A stretch of 64,000 nt of DNA, taken from positions 1 to 64,000 of the forward strand of contig JAHBXO010000032.1 of NCBI GenBank assembly GCA_019636445.1. Direction: 5' to 3'. How positions within the stretch are numbered: the first letter of the stretch is position 1; every line of letters starts with the position of its first letter. Source of the DNA: Gemmataceae bacterium (GTDB lineage Bacteria; Planctomycetota; Planctomycetia; Gemmatales; Gemmataceae). Both the position numbers and the translations under genes were made by a program. The notes under the pieces are model-generated. The model was not told where the DNA came from and made no database searches. It worked only from the letters and a program-made list of their open reading frames with translations. Of the stretch, positions 29,901-36,612 are shown one piece after another.

Positions 29901-30015
29901 GAATCTGAAACGGACCCCGGGATTCGAAACGATCCTCGCGGCACTCGCGGATCCGAACAACCTGCTACCGTTCAATGTCCTTCTGGACGGCGGCAGCGCG
30001 GCCGGCTCGGCGTGA
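20953..30015 (+). CDS. Giant exported Calx-beta / FG-GAP repeat surface protein
   Basis: 3,020 residues. ATG 20953 has GAGGT five bases upstream. The basic N-terminus (about 1-30) ends in LEDRAVPAT (34-42), a short N-terminal motif recurrent in Gemmata-type surface proteins and similar in position to the LEPR-XLL signal of other planctomycetes. Residues about 43-1935 are some 16 Calx-beta repeats of 105-125 residues, each ending in a GTITNDD-like motif. Residues about 1935-2640 are Thr/Ala/Gly-rich beta-helix-like sequence. Residues 2640-2880 hold FG-GAP/integrin-like loops with DVDGD, DFNGDG and DVNGDG calcium signatures. A calcium-dependent adhesin or cell-surface scaffold is the likely role. 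It is flanked upstream by the divergent giant kinase and downstream by a strong terminator. Confidence 0.9.
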   Translation: MVPTWLKSLFSRRTTRKSTIRRTGPAAKPHLVQLEDRAVPATVSITNAMVMEGNAGTTTLVFTVSADKTEPDDITFTIDTADVSATAGSDYIAITNGTGTIAKNTLSTTVMVTVNGDKTVELDETLKVTLSNLSTGNKFTGGGATLSGTGTITNDDTATISFGTSPSAQENTGNLTFTVTIDNPVDVDVTADRKTADGTALAASDYTALANANITLFAADSTASNSISVAMSPDNLVELDETLSLILSNLAASGRKVMFTGGAATITDTGEITNDDTATVSIIGPTFVTEGGSLAFVVSIDNPVDAAVTAKRKTADGTATTANSDYTALADTALTLFAANSTASKTINVATTGDAIVEANETISLILSLLDASGRTVQFVGGGATLTATGTINNDDKTTLTIANKTVAEATGTVTFTVVSSNAVQGSFMIDYQTNDGTATAGSDYTAKTATTLSFNGTATESKSFSITITNDNVVENDETFTISLLNLVQPAGINPSDFVITTGTGTITSEDTALFRITSNANATEGSPITFTVTLTNPVQATTSVTLTTAGGTASKGTDYTDATGTVFTFNPLVTSQMFMVATTDDNIVEANETFNFSIGSVNDGGITGKVTIDGTQSTRVGTITNDDSAQFKIQQTASATEGSPVMFQITLTNPVDVATSVEVTTFEGVVPFRARSPQDFTGFSNKVINFAANSTSQTVSVVTIDDVALEVNEKFTILLNDAVTGGRNVSIDLANDLGTGTIIDNDGASLMIDDVMRNEEDGTMTFTVTLVGTVDDPFTVSFKAVNGTATVGDNDFTLANGTLMFDGTDGQMKTITVTLNDDNKVEADETFMIELFSPTATVNVADKGLGTIINKDSALVSISKDASATEGSNVSFTVSLSNPVDVTTKVKVSTADLTAIGGGTDYTTLTDFLVTFNPTVQNQTVMVTTKSENIVETDETFKLSIVNLDNGGRPTVTIDAASDTKIGTILNDDSAAFSIANASATEGGMITFTVTLSNPVSTDTSVTVTTADVNAVDGVDYTGITVPQLLSFTAGTTSQQFSVATTPDTIVEANETFLAILGGLNDGGFPGKVTISPTNGTAVGTITNDDSTTLTVGDASGLESSGTLKFAVTLGAAVQGGFTVEFKTNNGTATTADNDYANTTGKLTFAGTAGETQFITVAINDDNKVELDQTFTISLFNVVPADAGIPASKIDATDIGTGTIVNDDAAMFRINAASSITEGGMVTFTVTLTNPVDTATSVTVTTTDGTAKSVGAPAFDNDFTAKTGFTVNFGATVTSVNVSVPTIGDNIVELDESFTIALGGLNNGGRPTVTIDAANSVGTGTILNDDSTQFKITQNSSASEGGKISFTVSLTNPVDVPTSVTVTTADGTAKVADNDYAPIMAMPINFAALQTSQSFDVTTNNDDVVEADETFTVTLGDLMDGGRIPGTVTIDVANGTGTGTILNNDLASLSIADVAVNEATGMITFTVLLTGDVQGGFTVDIKTADGTAMVSDSDYVAGMQTLIFAGNSGETQQFTVMLTEDNKVEADETFTVSLLNVVPNDAKVKAADIGSSDKATGTILNDDSTTLTIADVSQAEGAGKMTFTVVLSNPVQGGLKVNFATSDGSAKTSDNDYDANSGTLIFAGNANEPQTFMVTVNDDATIEPNEFFNVALSNVVTLGAGVMAAKVDATDTAVGNILTDDKAEINLFASTDTEGNNLIYTITLSNKISKDVSVDFATLAGVGARPAISGVDFTAVAKTVTFLAGSTKETIVVPLTDDRRVEGSEQFDSQIMNIQADASVISALFFGKALDTATITDNDTITAVFTKAANGSLEDNIAGITATVELTVNAVGTGTDGIDRTVVVRVANMGGTATNGVDYKNFTDPTDLTFAKADFTKTSQNIAFDLIEDLNKEGDETIVFGISLQADDTAGQASIGATKVHTYSIQSDDEVVRTYDATVAGDYIFVGDGSGNVQLFLGPTLLSKDAIGTQAILLNGSTGVDSATVDYVVGSPVPTGGITFNGNGPAAGERFTVLGGAFTSIVNTFTGAQSATLSLVGAKTDKLAYQNVDAAEIKTAPGTLTIQLPTGASDAILEDDGIPANGFSQIRSGNGTFATTKFSNPTGTLIVATGNAADTLAINDILDTTSTIIVGSATNRFASITQVGDVASNGDVRYFANAIAINNGADLTASKAVELNAANTVALGTTKITAADFSQTGASKVAINAGALATVSGTGTINFAGTIDGPGSLTTSGSATSVFQQPIGASTALAGATFGSKIDATATGTATVTGGTTGGRFNVRANTIALNAALDASTGPAVVRLTGGSATQSAPITATKLYLEGSGTFTLNNAGNQLTGDGKTIGSFVTMNGSNTVTDEPGIQALGGDLFAKLSSGSIDVRDKTDLIIRFEDATQQPAIAITGGGNVTLTSGADVSIEDKRAIDPTVKSSEVANLLSVGAGNVQVNVGVDRDDPAGTGTMVRFLAEASANLVTLGSAPTPTDNFDVRSKGTNFADAANLENVAKDTFTVRPALGAAILLNGNSPIVTDPVAFRPYDTLSPRFASTGSINLVPMGNGNGTFVFGNGFKSIQFTSIENIGGIQANALVVQTGPSATTPANNYALRLNATISGQPFGSALSGNGIVTNPFVVTPSLGGVSQFNAPQITFADVDGDTTPDLIIANGTGDAPLVTIIRGSRLFGGNNINLSALNPDTDIISQFFAFEETFRGGVQVRAADFNGDGKAELAVSPGIGGGPRIIVYQIDQSNANVFKNAVIYRHNLGGGKLSNPYNFFPYESTFRGGVNVAVGDVNGDGVPDIIAGAGFGGGPRVRVYDGSIDPTLADGVTVNPASTIADFFAYDPNFRGGVFVDSGRFDADTIADLVTAPGPGGSAHIQVFQGRKNAQPFEVDNARGAEFRIPMASFFAFEDTPDLTNPLPSRTGVGGVSFGTSTDNLGSSRSILVTRPEGTRFEIVRFDPVLPGDPLTPDDIKNNATVFPISPTLNLKRTPGFETILAALADPNNLLPFNVLLDGGSAAGSA
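21079..26760 (+). repeat. About 16 tandem Calx-beta repeats inside the giant gene
   Basis: The protein shows recurring blocks of roughly 105-125 residues, each with an EG/T-FTVTLSNPV opening, a DGTA...DY centre, a VE-DET segment and a closing GTI-NDD. I count 16 closing motifs. The DNA copies are diverged (no long identical runs seen), so this is an old protein repeat rather than a recent DNA expansion. Confidence 0.85.
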
Positions 30016-30038
30016 TCGAAACAAGAACGACAACATCG

Positions 30039-30072
30039 CCGGCGGCCCGTTCGGGCCGCCGGTTTCTTTTTC
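30039..30072 (+). terminator. Strong intrinsic terminator after the giant surface-protein gene
   Basis: A perfect 10-bp stem CCGGCGGCCC (30039-30048) / GGGCCGCCGG (30053-30062) with a GTTC loop is followed directly by TTTCTTTTTC. It begins 24 bp after the stop codon and should isolate the giant gene from dapL. Confidence 0.9.
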
Positions 30073-30125
30073 CCGTCCGTCCGTAAAATGCCCGTCGATT
30101 CCTTCCTCACCGGGTGCGCGCTCCG

Positions 30126-31358
30126 ATGTCCGTCGATCCCTGGTTCCAATCGCTCTTCGCCGACCGCATCGGCGGAGCCAACTACGGCAAGTCCACCGAA
30201 ATCTACAAGTTCGAGAAGATCAAGCGCGCCAAGCGGCAGGCGCTCGCCGACCATCCGGACCGCAAGCTGCTCGACTTCGGCATCGGCGAAAACGACGACA
30301 TGGCCGACGCCAGCGTGCGCTCCGCACTCAAAATCGAAGCGGACAAGGTCGAGAACCGCGGCTACGCCGACAACGGCATCCAGAACTACAAGGACGCCGC
30401 CGCCGAGTTCATGAAGCGGCAGTTCGGCGTCACACTCGACCCGGTCACGGAAATCTGCCACTGCATCGGCAGCAAGCCCGCCTACGCCATGCTTCCGGCT
30501 TGCTTCATCAACCCCGGCGACGTCACGCTCATGACCGTCCCCGGCTACCCAGTCGCGGGCACCTGGACGCGCTATCTCGGCGGCGAAGTCCACCGGTTGC
30601 CGCTGAACAAGGAGAACGGCTTCTTCCCGGACCTCGACGGCATTTCGGAGAACGTGAAGCGACGTGCCAAGCTACTCGTCATCAACTATCCCAATAGCCC
30701 GACCGGCGCGGTGGCCACGACGGACTTCTACAAGCGGGTCATCGACTTCGCGAACGAATACCGCATCGTCGTTGTGCAGGACGCGGCCCACATCCTGCTC
30801 AGCTATTCCGGTGAGCCGTTGAGCTTCCTGCAGGTGGACGGCGCGAAGGAGGTCGGCGTCGAAGTGCATTCGATGTCGAAGGGGTTCAACATGATCGGCT
30901 GGCGGCTGGGCTTCGTGGCCGGGCACCCGAAGATCGTGCAAGCTTACGCCGACGTGAAGGACAACAGCGATAGCGGCCAGTTCATGGCGATCCAGCACGC
31001 CGCCGCCACCGCCCTGCGGAACCCGGCGATCCCGGTCGCTGTGAAGACGAAGTACGAGCGCCGGCTGCGGAAACTGGTGGCGGCGCTCAAGTCGGTCGGG
31101 TTCCAGTGCGAGATGCCCGGCGGAACGTACTTCCTCTACACGGCCTCGCCGAAGGCAGCGGGCGACCGCAAGTTCGCGAACGCCGAGGAGGCGAGCCAGT
31201 ATCTCATTCGCGAACAGAGCGTCTGCTGCGTGCCGTGGGACGACGCCGGCTCGTTCTTGCGGTTCAGCGTCACGTACATCGCGAAGGACGAGGCCGAGGA
31301 AGATGCCCTGATGGCCGAGACCGTGAATCGGCTGAAGGGGATGAAACTCGCGTTCTAA
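30126..31358 (+). CDS. dapL: LL-diaminopimelate aminotransferase
   Basis: 410 residues, matching DapL length. Class I/II PLP aminotransferase: the N-terminal YGKSTEIYKFEKIK and the ENRGYADNGIQNYKDAAAEF block are characteristic of DapL. NYPNSPTGA (187-195) and the PLP-binding lysine Lys242 in SMSKGFNMIGWRLG complete the active site. The enzyme converts tetrahydrodipicolinate plus glutamate to LL-2,6-diaminopimelate, the one-step route to lysine and diaminopimelate used by plants, chlamydiae and some other bacteria. ATG 30126 is preferred over an upstream GTG at 30114. It stands alone between a terminator and a convergent ABC permease. Confidence 0.92.
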   Translation: MSVDPWFQSLFADRIGGANYGKSTEIYKFEKIKRAKRQALADHPDRKLLDFGIGENDDMADASVRSALKIEADKVENRGYADNGIQNYKDAAAEFMKRQFGVTLDPVTEICHCIGSKPAYAMLPACFINPGDVTLMTVPGYPVAGTWTRYLGGEVHRLPLNKENGFFPDLDGISENVKRRAKLLVINYPNSPTGAVATTDFYKRVIDFANEYRIVVVQDAAHILLSYSGEPLSFLQVDGAKEVGVEVHSMSKGFNMIGWRLGFVAGHPKIVQAYADVKDNSDSGQFMAIQHAAATALRNPAIPVAVKTKYERRLRKLVAALKSVGFQCEMPGGTYFLYTASPKAAGDRKFANAEEASQYLIREQSVCCVPWDDAGSFLRFSVTYIAKDEAEEDALMAETVNRLKGMKLAF

Positions 31359-31367
31359 GCTTTCCGG

Positions 31368-32780
31368 TCAATCCGTTTTCGCGAGGCGCCACCAGGCGAT
31401 CACGAGGAACGCCGTGCCGAACCCGACGAGGGCGATGCACGCGTTCGTCACGATGCCGATCTGCGGTTCGGGGTTCGTGAGCAGCTGCGCGTAGGCGTCG
31501 AGGCTCCAGGCATGGGGTGTGATACGAGTGACGGCGCGCATCTCCTCCGGCATGAGGTAGCGAGGCATGAGCGAGCCACTCATCCCCGCCAGCAGGATGA
31601 CGAGCAGCGTGCCGTAGACCGACACTTGTTGTTCGGTGCGGGCGAAGGCGGCGACGAGCATGGCGAGGCCGACGGCGGCAAAGGACGTGGCGGCGACGAC
31701 GGGCACGAGCCATTCCGGTCGGGAGCCGAGAGGCAAGCCGAAGAGTACCGCGCCGGCGAGAAGCAGGCCGAAGCCCTGCGCGAGCGACACGACGAGGCAC
31801 GGGAGCACCTTGCCGATCAGAAGTTGCCAGCGGGCGATCGGAGCAGCGGTGAGGCGGACGATCGTGCCGTGCCGGCGCTCGGCCGCGAAAAGCCAGCCGA
31901 GAACCAGCACAAGGAAGAACGCGAACGTGACGGTGTAACCCGGCACAAGCGTCTGGTAGCGCACCGCTCCGCGACGGATGGCCCCCTTGCCGTCGGACTG
32001 ATAGTTCGAGAGGTTCGCGGCCTTCGCCGCGGGCGGCTCGCTCTTGGTCAGCTTGGCCCAAGTCTTGCCACGGAAGTCGTAGTCGACGAAAAAGCCGCTG
32101 ATCCCCTTCTGCATCGCGTCGCCGATCGACTTCATCATATCTTTCGGCAACAGGCTGAGGCCCGCGACATAGTTCTTCATCTTTTCCATGAACGCCGGCG
32201 TGCCGATCATCTCGAACGCCTGGCCGATCATCCACGGTATCACCACACGCATCAGCGCCACCTGCACAACCTGTTCGACGACGGCCGCGGCGACTTCCTG
32301 CGTCGGGTCGCGCAGCACCGTCACCCCCACCTTGCCGGTGTTCATTCCATCGCGATAGAGCGGATTGATGGGGTTCTTCTTGAGGGGTTCGCCGACGAAT
32401 GAACACCGGTGCATTTTGTCGCTGAAATCGGGTTCGAGCACGATCACGACGGCGCGCTCGCCGGAGCGGACCAATCGTTCGGCGTCTTCGCGCGTGGCGA
32501 TGGATTCGACCTTGATGTCCGCCGTGCCCGCGAAGTCGTCCAGAAGAAATTGCGACCAGGGTCGATCGGGGAACGGGCCGGCGTCGGCCGGCAGTCCGGC
32601 GTCGAGGTTCACCACCGAGATGCGGAGTTGCTCCTTCTTGTTCGGGTCGAAGGCCCCGCCGACCGTCACTCCCAGAACGAGCACGAGCAGAATCGGCATG
32701 ACCAGGAGGATGACGGCGGCGCGCGGATCGCGCCGGATCAGCGTGAGGTCTTTGGCGGCGAGGGTGAGGATCGCGCGCAT
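31368..32780 (-). CDS. ABC-2 type transporter permease
   Basis: 470 residues. A cytoplasmic start and a first membrane helix (about 21-41) are followed by a ~230-residue extracytoplasmic loop, then about five membrane helices in the C-terminal half (from about residue 270), the layout of ABC-2/YhgE-type exporters. The AERRHGTIVRLTAAPI segment is the conserved cytoplasmic connector of the family. No ATPase gene is adjacent in the window, so the cognate ATP-binding subunit must be elsewhere. It is the last gene of a same-strand run (zinc ribbon 55 bp upstream). Substrate unknown. Confidence 0.85.
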   Translation of the reverse strand: MRAILTLAAKDLTLIRRDPRAAVILLVMPILLVLVLGVTVGGAFDPNKKEQLRISVVNLDAGLPADAGPFPDRPWSQFLLDDFAGTADIKVESIATREDAERLVRSGERAVVIVLEPDFSDKMHRCSFVGEPLKKNPINPLYRDGMNTGKVGVTVLRDPTQEVAAAVVEQVVQVALMRVVIPWMIGQAFEMIGTPAFMEKMKNYVAGLSLLPKDMMKSIGDAMQKGISGFFVDYDFRGKTWAKLTKSEPPAAKAANLSNYQSDGKGAIRRGAVRYQTLVPGYTVTFAFFLVLVLGWLFAAERRHGTIVRLTAAPIARWQLLIGKVLPCLVVSLAQGFGLLLAGAVLFGLPLGSRPEWLVPVVAATSFAAVGLAMLVAAFARTEQQVSVYGTLLVILLAGMSGSLMPRYLMPEEMRAVTRITPHAWSLDAYAQLLTNPEPQIGIVTNACIALVGFGTAFLVIAWWRLAKTD

Positions 32781-32835
32781 CGCGGGATTCCGGTACGTTC
32801 GTGCAATGGAGATGTCTTATCGAAGCGGATGGCGT

Positions 32836-33132
32836 TCACGGTTTCGTGAAGGCGCGATGGCCTCGTAGAGCGGCCGGGAAATCGCGATTCAGCAGATGTG
32901 CGACGGCCCGGAGACGGGCGAGGTCGTCGCCGGGTCGGAGCGATTCGGCTTGGGCAATCGCGGCGAGTGCCGTGTCCGGCCGCCCCATCGCCAGCTCGCC
33001 GGACGCTTGGGCGAGCAATGCTGCGCGGTCGGACTCCAGTCGGAAAAGTAACGAAAGATCGGCCGAGCAGCGGCGGCAGTTCGGTCCGGCGTCGTTCGAC
33101 GCGCGGCAACACGGGCAGGCGACGGTAGGCAT
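32836..33132 (-). CDS. Small N-terminal zinc-ribbon protein
   Basis: 98 residues. CPCC (6-9) and CRRC (19-22) form a two-knuckle zinc-binding site; the remainder is an Ala/Leu-rich helical hairpin (LAQASGELAMGRPDTALAAI, then LRPGDDLARLRAVAHLL) that looks like one or two TPR units. No membrane segment. It lies 16 bp downstream of the SDR gene and 55 bp upstream of the ABC permease, so co-transcription is likely. I do not recognise a specific family. Confidence 0.75.
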   Translation of the reverse strand: MPTVACPCCRASNDAGPNCRRCSADLSLLFRLESDRAALLAQASGELAMGRPDTALAAIAQAESLRPGDDLARLRAVAHLLNRDFPAALRGHRAFTKP

Positions 33133-33148
33133 CGGATCGTTGTAGCGG

Positions 33149-33901
33149 CTATTTGGTTTTCACGCTGGACATGCCGCCATCGAGGCTGATGATTTGTCCC
33201 GTCACCCAGGAAGTTGCGGGATCGAGCAGCCAGGCGATCGCGGTGGCGACGTCCGCCGGTTCGCCGATGCGGCCGAGGGGGTGCATGGCCGTCGTGGCCT
33301 TGAGCGCCAGTTCGTTGGAAGTGATCTTCGCGGCGAGCGGCGTACGCACGAGTGCCGGGGCGACGGCGTTCACGCGGATGCCTTTGCCGGCGTAGGTGGC
33401 GGCGGCGGCGAGCACGAGGCCGTTCACGCCCCCCTTCGCCGCGGCGATCGCCTCGTGGTTCGCCAGGCCGATCTTCGCCGCGACGGACGAGGCCAGCACG
33501 ATCGAACCGCCGGTGGCGGTCATCGCCTTCGCGGCGGCGCGGAGCACGTAGAACGCAGTGTTCAGATTCAGCGCGATCGTGTCGCCGAATTCGAAGTCAT
33601 TGGTCTGATGGGCCGGTTTGAGGAGGATTGAGCCAACGAGGTTCGCGGCCCCCGAGAGACGGCCGAAGGTGGCGACGGCTTTATCGAAGAAGAGATCGAC
33701 TTCTTCGGAGATCGTCGCGTCGAGCGGAAAGCCGTGGACGGCGATCCGGTGGCTCTTGCGAAGTTCGGTAGCCAGCGATTCGAGCCGTTCGGCATCGCGG
33801 GCACCGAGGAAGAGGCCGGCACCGCAGGCGGCCAGCGTGCGGCACAGTTCCGCGCCGATCCCGCCGGTCGCGCCGACAATCGCATAGGTGGGTGTGCTCA
33901 T
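33149..33901 (-). CDS. SDR-family oxidoreductase lacking the catalytic tyrosine
   Basis: 250 residues, classical SDR length. The cofactor loop GATGGIGA lies near residues 9-16 and a C-terminal GQIISLDGGMS is present. The catalytic Ser is present (LASSVAAK), but in the YxxxK site the tyrosine position is Ile (HEAIAAAKGG), with the Lys kept. This was checked in the nucleotide sequence. It may therefore be a non-canonical reductase, use another residue as acid/base, or be a binding protein. It follows the glycosyltransferase by 40 bp in the same direction. A frame extension upstream of ATG 33901 exists but overlaps that gene. Confidence 0.85.
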   Translation of the reverse strand: MSTPTYAIVGATGGIGAELCRTLAACGAGLFLGARDAERLESLATELRKSHRIAVHGFPLDATISEEVDLFFDKAVATFGRLSGAANLVGSILLKPAHQTNDFEFGDTIALNLNTAFYVLRAAAKAMTATGGSIVLASSVAAKIGLANHEAIAAAKGGVNGLVLAAAATYAGKGIRVNAVAPALVRTPLAAKITSNELALKATTAMHPLGRIGEPADVATAIAWLLDPATSWVTGQIISLDGGMSSVKTK

Positions 33902-33941
33902 GGTCCTTTTCGGGTCTGTCTGTCGCGGGTCGGAGTGTGGT

Positions 33942-35051
33942 TTATGGATTCGTCGCCGGGCATGGTTTGTCGCGGCCCTTCCAGCCCACCGGTCGTCCTG
34001 CCAACGAACGAACCGTCGCGTACCACTGGATGCCAACAAGCGCGAGGATGCCGATTGGATGCAGGAGGGCACCCAGCCACGATTGGCGGAATCGAGCGGC
34101 GGCGTGCAGTCGCGGGGCGAGCGCCAGGGCCGCGGCCGGAACGGCCCAGATGGTGAACGGCAGCAGCACGAAGGGCAGCACCTGACCGCTCAGCAATAGG
34201 GCCGTGCTGAACAGGATCAGCCGGGGCGCGCCGAGGCCCTCACGGGCGTTCTTCGCCAGGCCGTTCCAGACTTGTCCGGCGCTCCGGTACATGCGGCAGG
34301 TCGCAAGGTCGGTCACGTCGCAGAGGTCGGTCATCAAGCCGCTTTCGCGATAGGCACGGGGCAGTTGCAAGCCGTCGTGGAACGAATCGCGCACCCGTGG
34401 ATGTGCGTGCCCGCCAACTTGCACATAAGCGTCGCGCGTGGTCAGGAACCATTGCCCACAGCCGGCACCCAGGCCGGGCAGCGTCTTTCGGCGCATCTGC
34501 GAGAAGGGTAGAAAGCCCAACAGAAGAAAATGAATCAAAGGAATGGCCATACTCTCGAAGATCGTTCCCGTCTCCTGACGCGGGAAACCGCTGACGAGCG
34601 CCGCGCCGGATTGCTCCCGGAACGCCGCCATCCGTGCAAGGGCGTCCGGTGCAAGGCGTACGTCCGCGTCGAGGAATGTCAGGACCGGGTGCGACGCGAG
34701 TTTCGAAAGTTCAAAGCAGGCATGCTGTTTCCCGCTCCAGTCGGCCGGCAATGGTGGAGCGGACGCGAGTCGGACGCGGCCATCGCGCTCCGCGATCGCC
34801 CGAACGATCTCCGCGGTGCGATCGGTGGAACCGTCGTCGAGCACGATACATTCCAGTTCCACGTTTTGATTGGCGAGCACCGACTCGACACACGCCGCGA
34901 TGCCGGCTTCCTCGTTTCGCGCCGGAACAAGCACGGAAACCTCGAAGACTTGCGTCGGCGCCGGCGGGGGGCGAAACAGCGTGACGTTGCGGAAGTACAA
35001 GAGTGCCGGCAATGCCGCGAACGCAAGCGCGGCCAGGGCGATCGGAATCAC
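33942..35051 (-). CDS. Membrane GT2 glycosyltransferase, CruC-like
   Basis: 369 residues from a GTG start at 35051 with GGAGG seven bases upstream. An N-terminal membrane helix (3-20) precedes a GT-A glycosyltransferase domain: PARNEEAGIAACVESVL, DDGSTD at 72-77, DAD at 128-130 (metal binding) and GLGAGCGQWFL near 193. Membrane helices follow at the C-terminus. This layout is shared by chlorobactene glucosyltransferase (CruC) and hopanoid-associated GT2 enzymes. The start overlaps the stop of the acyltransferase gene by 4 bp (GTGA), indicating translational coupling. Because CruC acts with an acyltransferase (CruD), a role in making an acylated glycosylated isoprenoid is a reasonable inference. 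Confidence 0.85.
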   Translation of the reverse strand: MIPIALAALAFAALPALLYFRNVTLFRPPPAPTQVFEVSVLVPARNEEAGIAACVESVLANQNVELECIVLDDGSTDRTAEIVRAIAERDGRVRLASAPPLPADWSGKQHACFELSKLASHPVLTFLDADVRLAPDALARMAAFREQSGAALVSGFPRQETGTIFESMAIPLIHFLLLGFLPFSQMRRKTLPGLGAGCGQWFLTTRDAYVQVGGHAHPRVRDSFHDGLQLPRAYRESGLMTDLCDVTDLATCRMYRSAGQVWNGLAKNAREGLGAPRLILFSTALLLSGQVLPFVLLPFTIWAVPAAALALAPRLHAAARFRQSWLGALLHPIGILALVGIQWYATVRSLAGRPVGWKGRDKPCPATNP

Positions 35052-35818
35052 GGCGCACCTCCGTGCGACGGATCGAAGCGCTTCCCGCGCACGGCGGACT
35101 TCAGTCGACGCCAGAAGTCGTAAACGCCACCGATGCCGGTACGGCCCTGGATTATTGTCTCGAAGCGCGCGGGGTCGCGGGATCGCGAGTCCTCGGCCAG
35201 TCCATCGAGCGTCGCCGTCAACGCCGACTCGATTCGTTGCGATTGTTCTTTGGCTATGCCCCCGACCGGCAAGGCCGCACCCACGCGGACGAGGGCTTCC
35301 GGCGCCCGTTCGTTCCAGAATCCCATTTCGAGCGCCACTGGCACGACCCAGCCCGTGGCCATGGCCGAGGCGAGATGGCCGACGCCCGGGCGAAGACCCA
35401 ACGGCCGCGTGCGCACGTCCACGAAGGTCCCCTGGGCCGTGACCCACAACGCGTGTCGCGGGCGTTCCAGCACGGCGCGGCCGTTGCGAAGGAATGCGGC
35501 GGCACCCCGGCGAGAGTCCAGATCGATGCCGAATATGCCGGCTTTCGCGAGAATCGGATATTTCGCCAACATTCGCGCGTCGATTACGCCGTAATGGGCA
35601 TAGCCGGCGAGTTGCCGGCTCAGAACGAATGCCAGGAGCGGATCCCACCATGACGGGTGGTTCATGGCGACAAGGATGGGCGTGCCGTCGGAAGGCCACG
35701 GTATGGACGCGCGCGAGATGCGCACCGCGTGGCAGTGCTTGCGAAGGTACGATGCGGCGATGCGATCGCGGACGAAATCGAACCACCAGGCCGAGCGCGG
35801 CGGCAGCGGGTACGGCAT
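35048..35818 (-). CDS. PlsC-family acyltransferase, CruD-like
   Basis: 256 residues. The acyltransferase HX4D motif is NHPSWWD (His54, Asp59), followed by FGIDLDSRRGAAAFLR and WVTAQGTF, which occupy the substrate-binding positions of the PlsC family. It is coupled by a 4-bp overlap to the downstream GT2 gene. In green sulfur bacteria the CruC/CruD pair first glucosylates and then acylates a carotenoid, so this pair may modify a membrane carotenoid or another isoprenoid alcohol; plain phospholipid synthesis is the alternative. ATG 35818 was chosen because family similarity begins at once; the open frame upstream overlaps a divergent gene. Confidence 0.85.
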   Translation of the reverse strand: MPYPLPPRSAWWFDFVRDRIAASYLRKHCHAVRISRASIPWPSDGTPILVAMNHPSWWDPLLAFVLSRQLAGYAHYGVIDARMLAKYPILAKAGIFGIDLDSRRGAAAFLRNGRAVLERPRHALWVTAQGTFVDVRTRPLGLRPGVGHLASAMATGWVVPVALEMGFWNERAPEALVRVGAALPVGGIAKEQSQRIESALTATLDGLAEDSRSRDPARFETIIQGRTGIGGVYDFWRRLKSAVRGKRFDPSHGGAP

Positions 35819-35911
35819 GCCGCCATGATAGACACCGCGCGGGACGGTTTCACCATCGTTGCCCCGCTCGAGATCGCTAAAATCAAGAGTAGGTTTCGAG
35901 CGATCCCCGCC

Positions 35912-36532
35912 ATGCCGCCCGTGTTCCGCGGAACCTGTTCGCACTGTGGTTACGAGTCGCCGGTGTTTTCCTCCGGCGGATTCGCGATCATGGTCACCGA
36001 CCGAGACGAGGACCGCCGCCGCCGTGCCGGAGAAACGGTCCCGGTCGTCTTGCACCCGTTTGCGGAATTTGTTCTGGACGAATTCGGGCTATCGTTCCAC
36101 TCGGCGGCGTGGGGTGGCCAGCTGGTCGAGGTCCAATCGCTGATCTGTCGCGATTGCGGCCGTGGTTCCGAAGTCCGCCGCCTGACGGCGGGCGGCGTCG
36201 CGATCGGTTGCGGAGGTTGTTCGGCGATCGCGCTGAGCGGACTCGTGGCCGGCACCGCGGCCGCGTTCGCCCTCAACAATCCATTTCTTGGTGCCGGGGT
36301 GGGCGTGGCTTTTTGCGTGCTCACCGCCGCCGCGGTCGAATTCGGGGCCGATCGGTTTGTTCGCCATCGCTATCGGGAACGGGCCGCGGCCGTGGATACG
36401 CCGCGGATGTGTTCACAGTGCGGCAGTTGGAACTGTGTCCGCCCTGGCCCCCGAAGTGGCCCCTTTCCCTGCCCCGACTGCGGGGAGACCGCCGTACGAC
36501 TTGTACCTGTGGCCCGGTCTGGCGGCGCGTAA
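35912..36532 (+). CDS. Zinc-ribbon membrane protein, unknown function
   Basis: 206 residues. Four CxxC knuckles are visible: CSHC (9-12), CRDC (about 79-82), CSQC (about 172-175) and CPDC (about 190-193), which would form two zinc ribbons. A hydrophobic Gly/Ala-rich hairpin (about residues 100-145) lies in the middle and probably spans the membrane twice. The upstream in-frame extension to 35657 overlaps the divergent acyltransferase gene, so ATG 35912 was used although its ribosome site is weak. Not a family I can name. Confidence 0.7.
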   Translation: MPPVFRGTCSHCGYESPVFSSGGFAIMVTDRDEDRRRRAGETVPVVLHPFAEFVLDEFGLSFHSAAWGGQLVEVQSLICRDCGRGSEVRRLTAGGVAIGCGGCSAIALSGLVAGTAAAFALNNPFLGAGVGVAFCVLTAAAVEFGADRFVRHRYRERAAAVDTPRMCSQCGSWNCVRPGPRSGPFPCPDCGETAVRLVPVARSGGA

Positions 36533-36612
36533 CGTCTCGAATTTGATGCTTGTTTCCGGGACGGGATTTCGGCATAATCGCTGTTGAACATCCCACTCCC
36601 CGGGCACTTCGC

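Noticed and set aside
33942..35786. A 614-codon reading of the glycosyltransferase frame
   Set aside because: The first 245 codons overlap the acyltransferase gene; the GTG at 35051 with GGAGG fits the family start.
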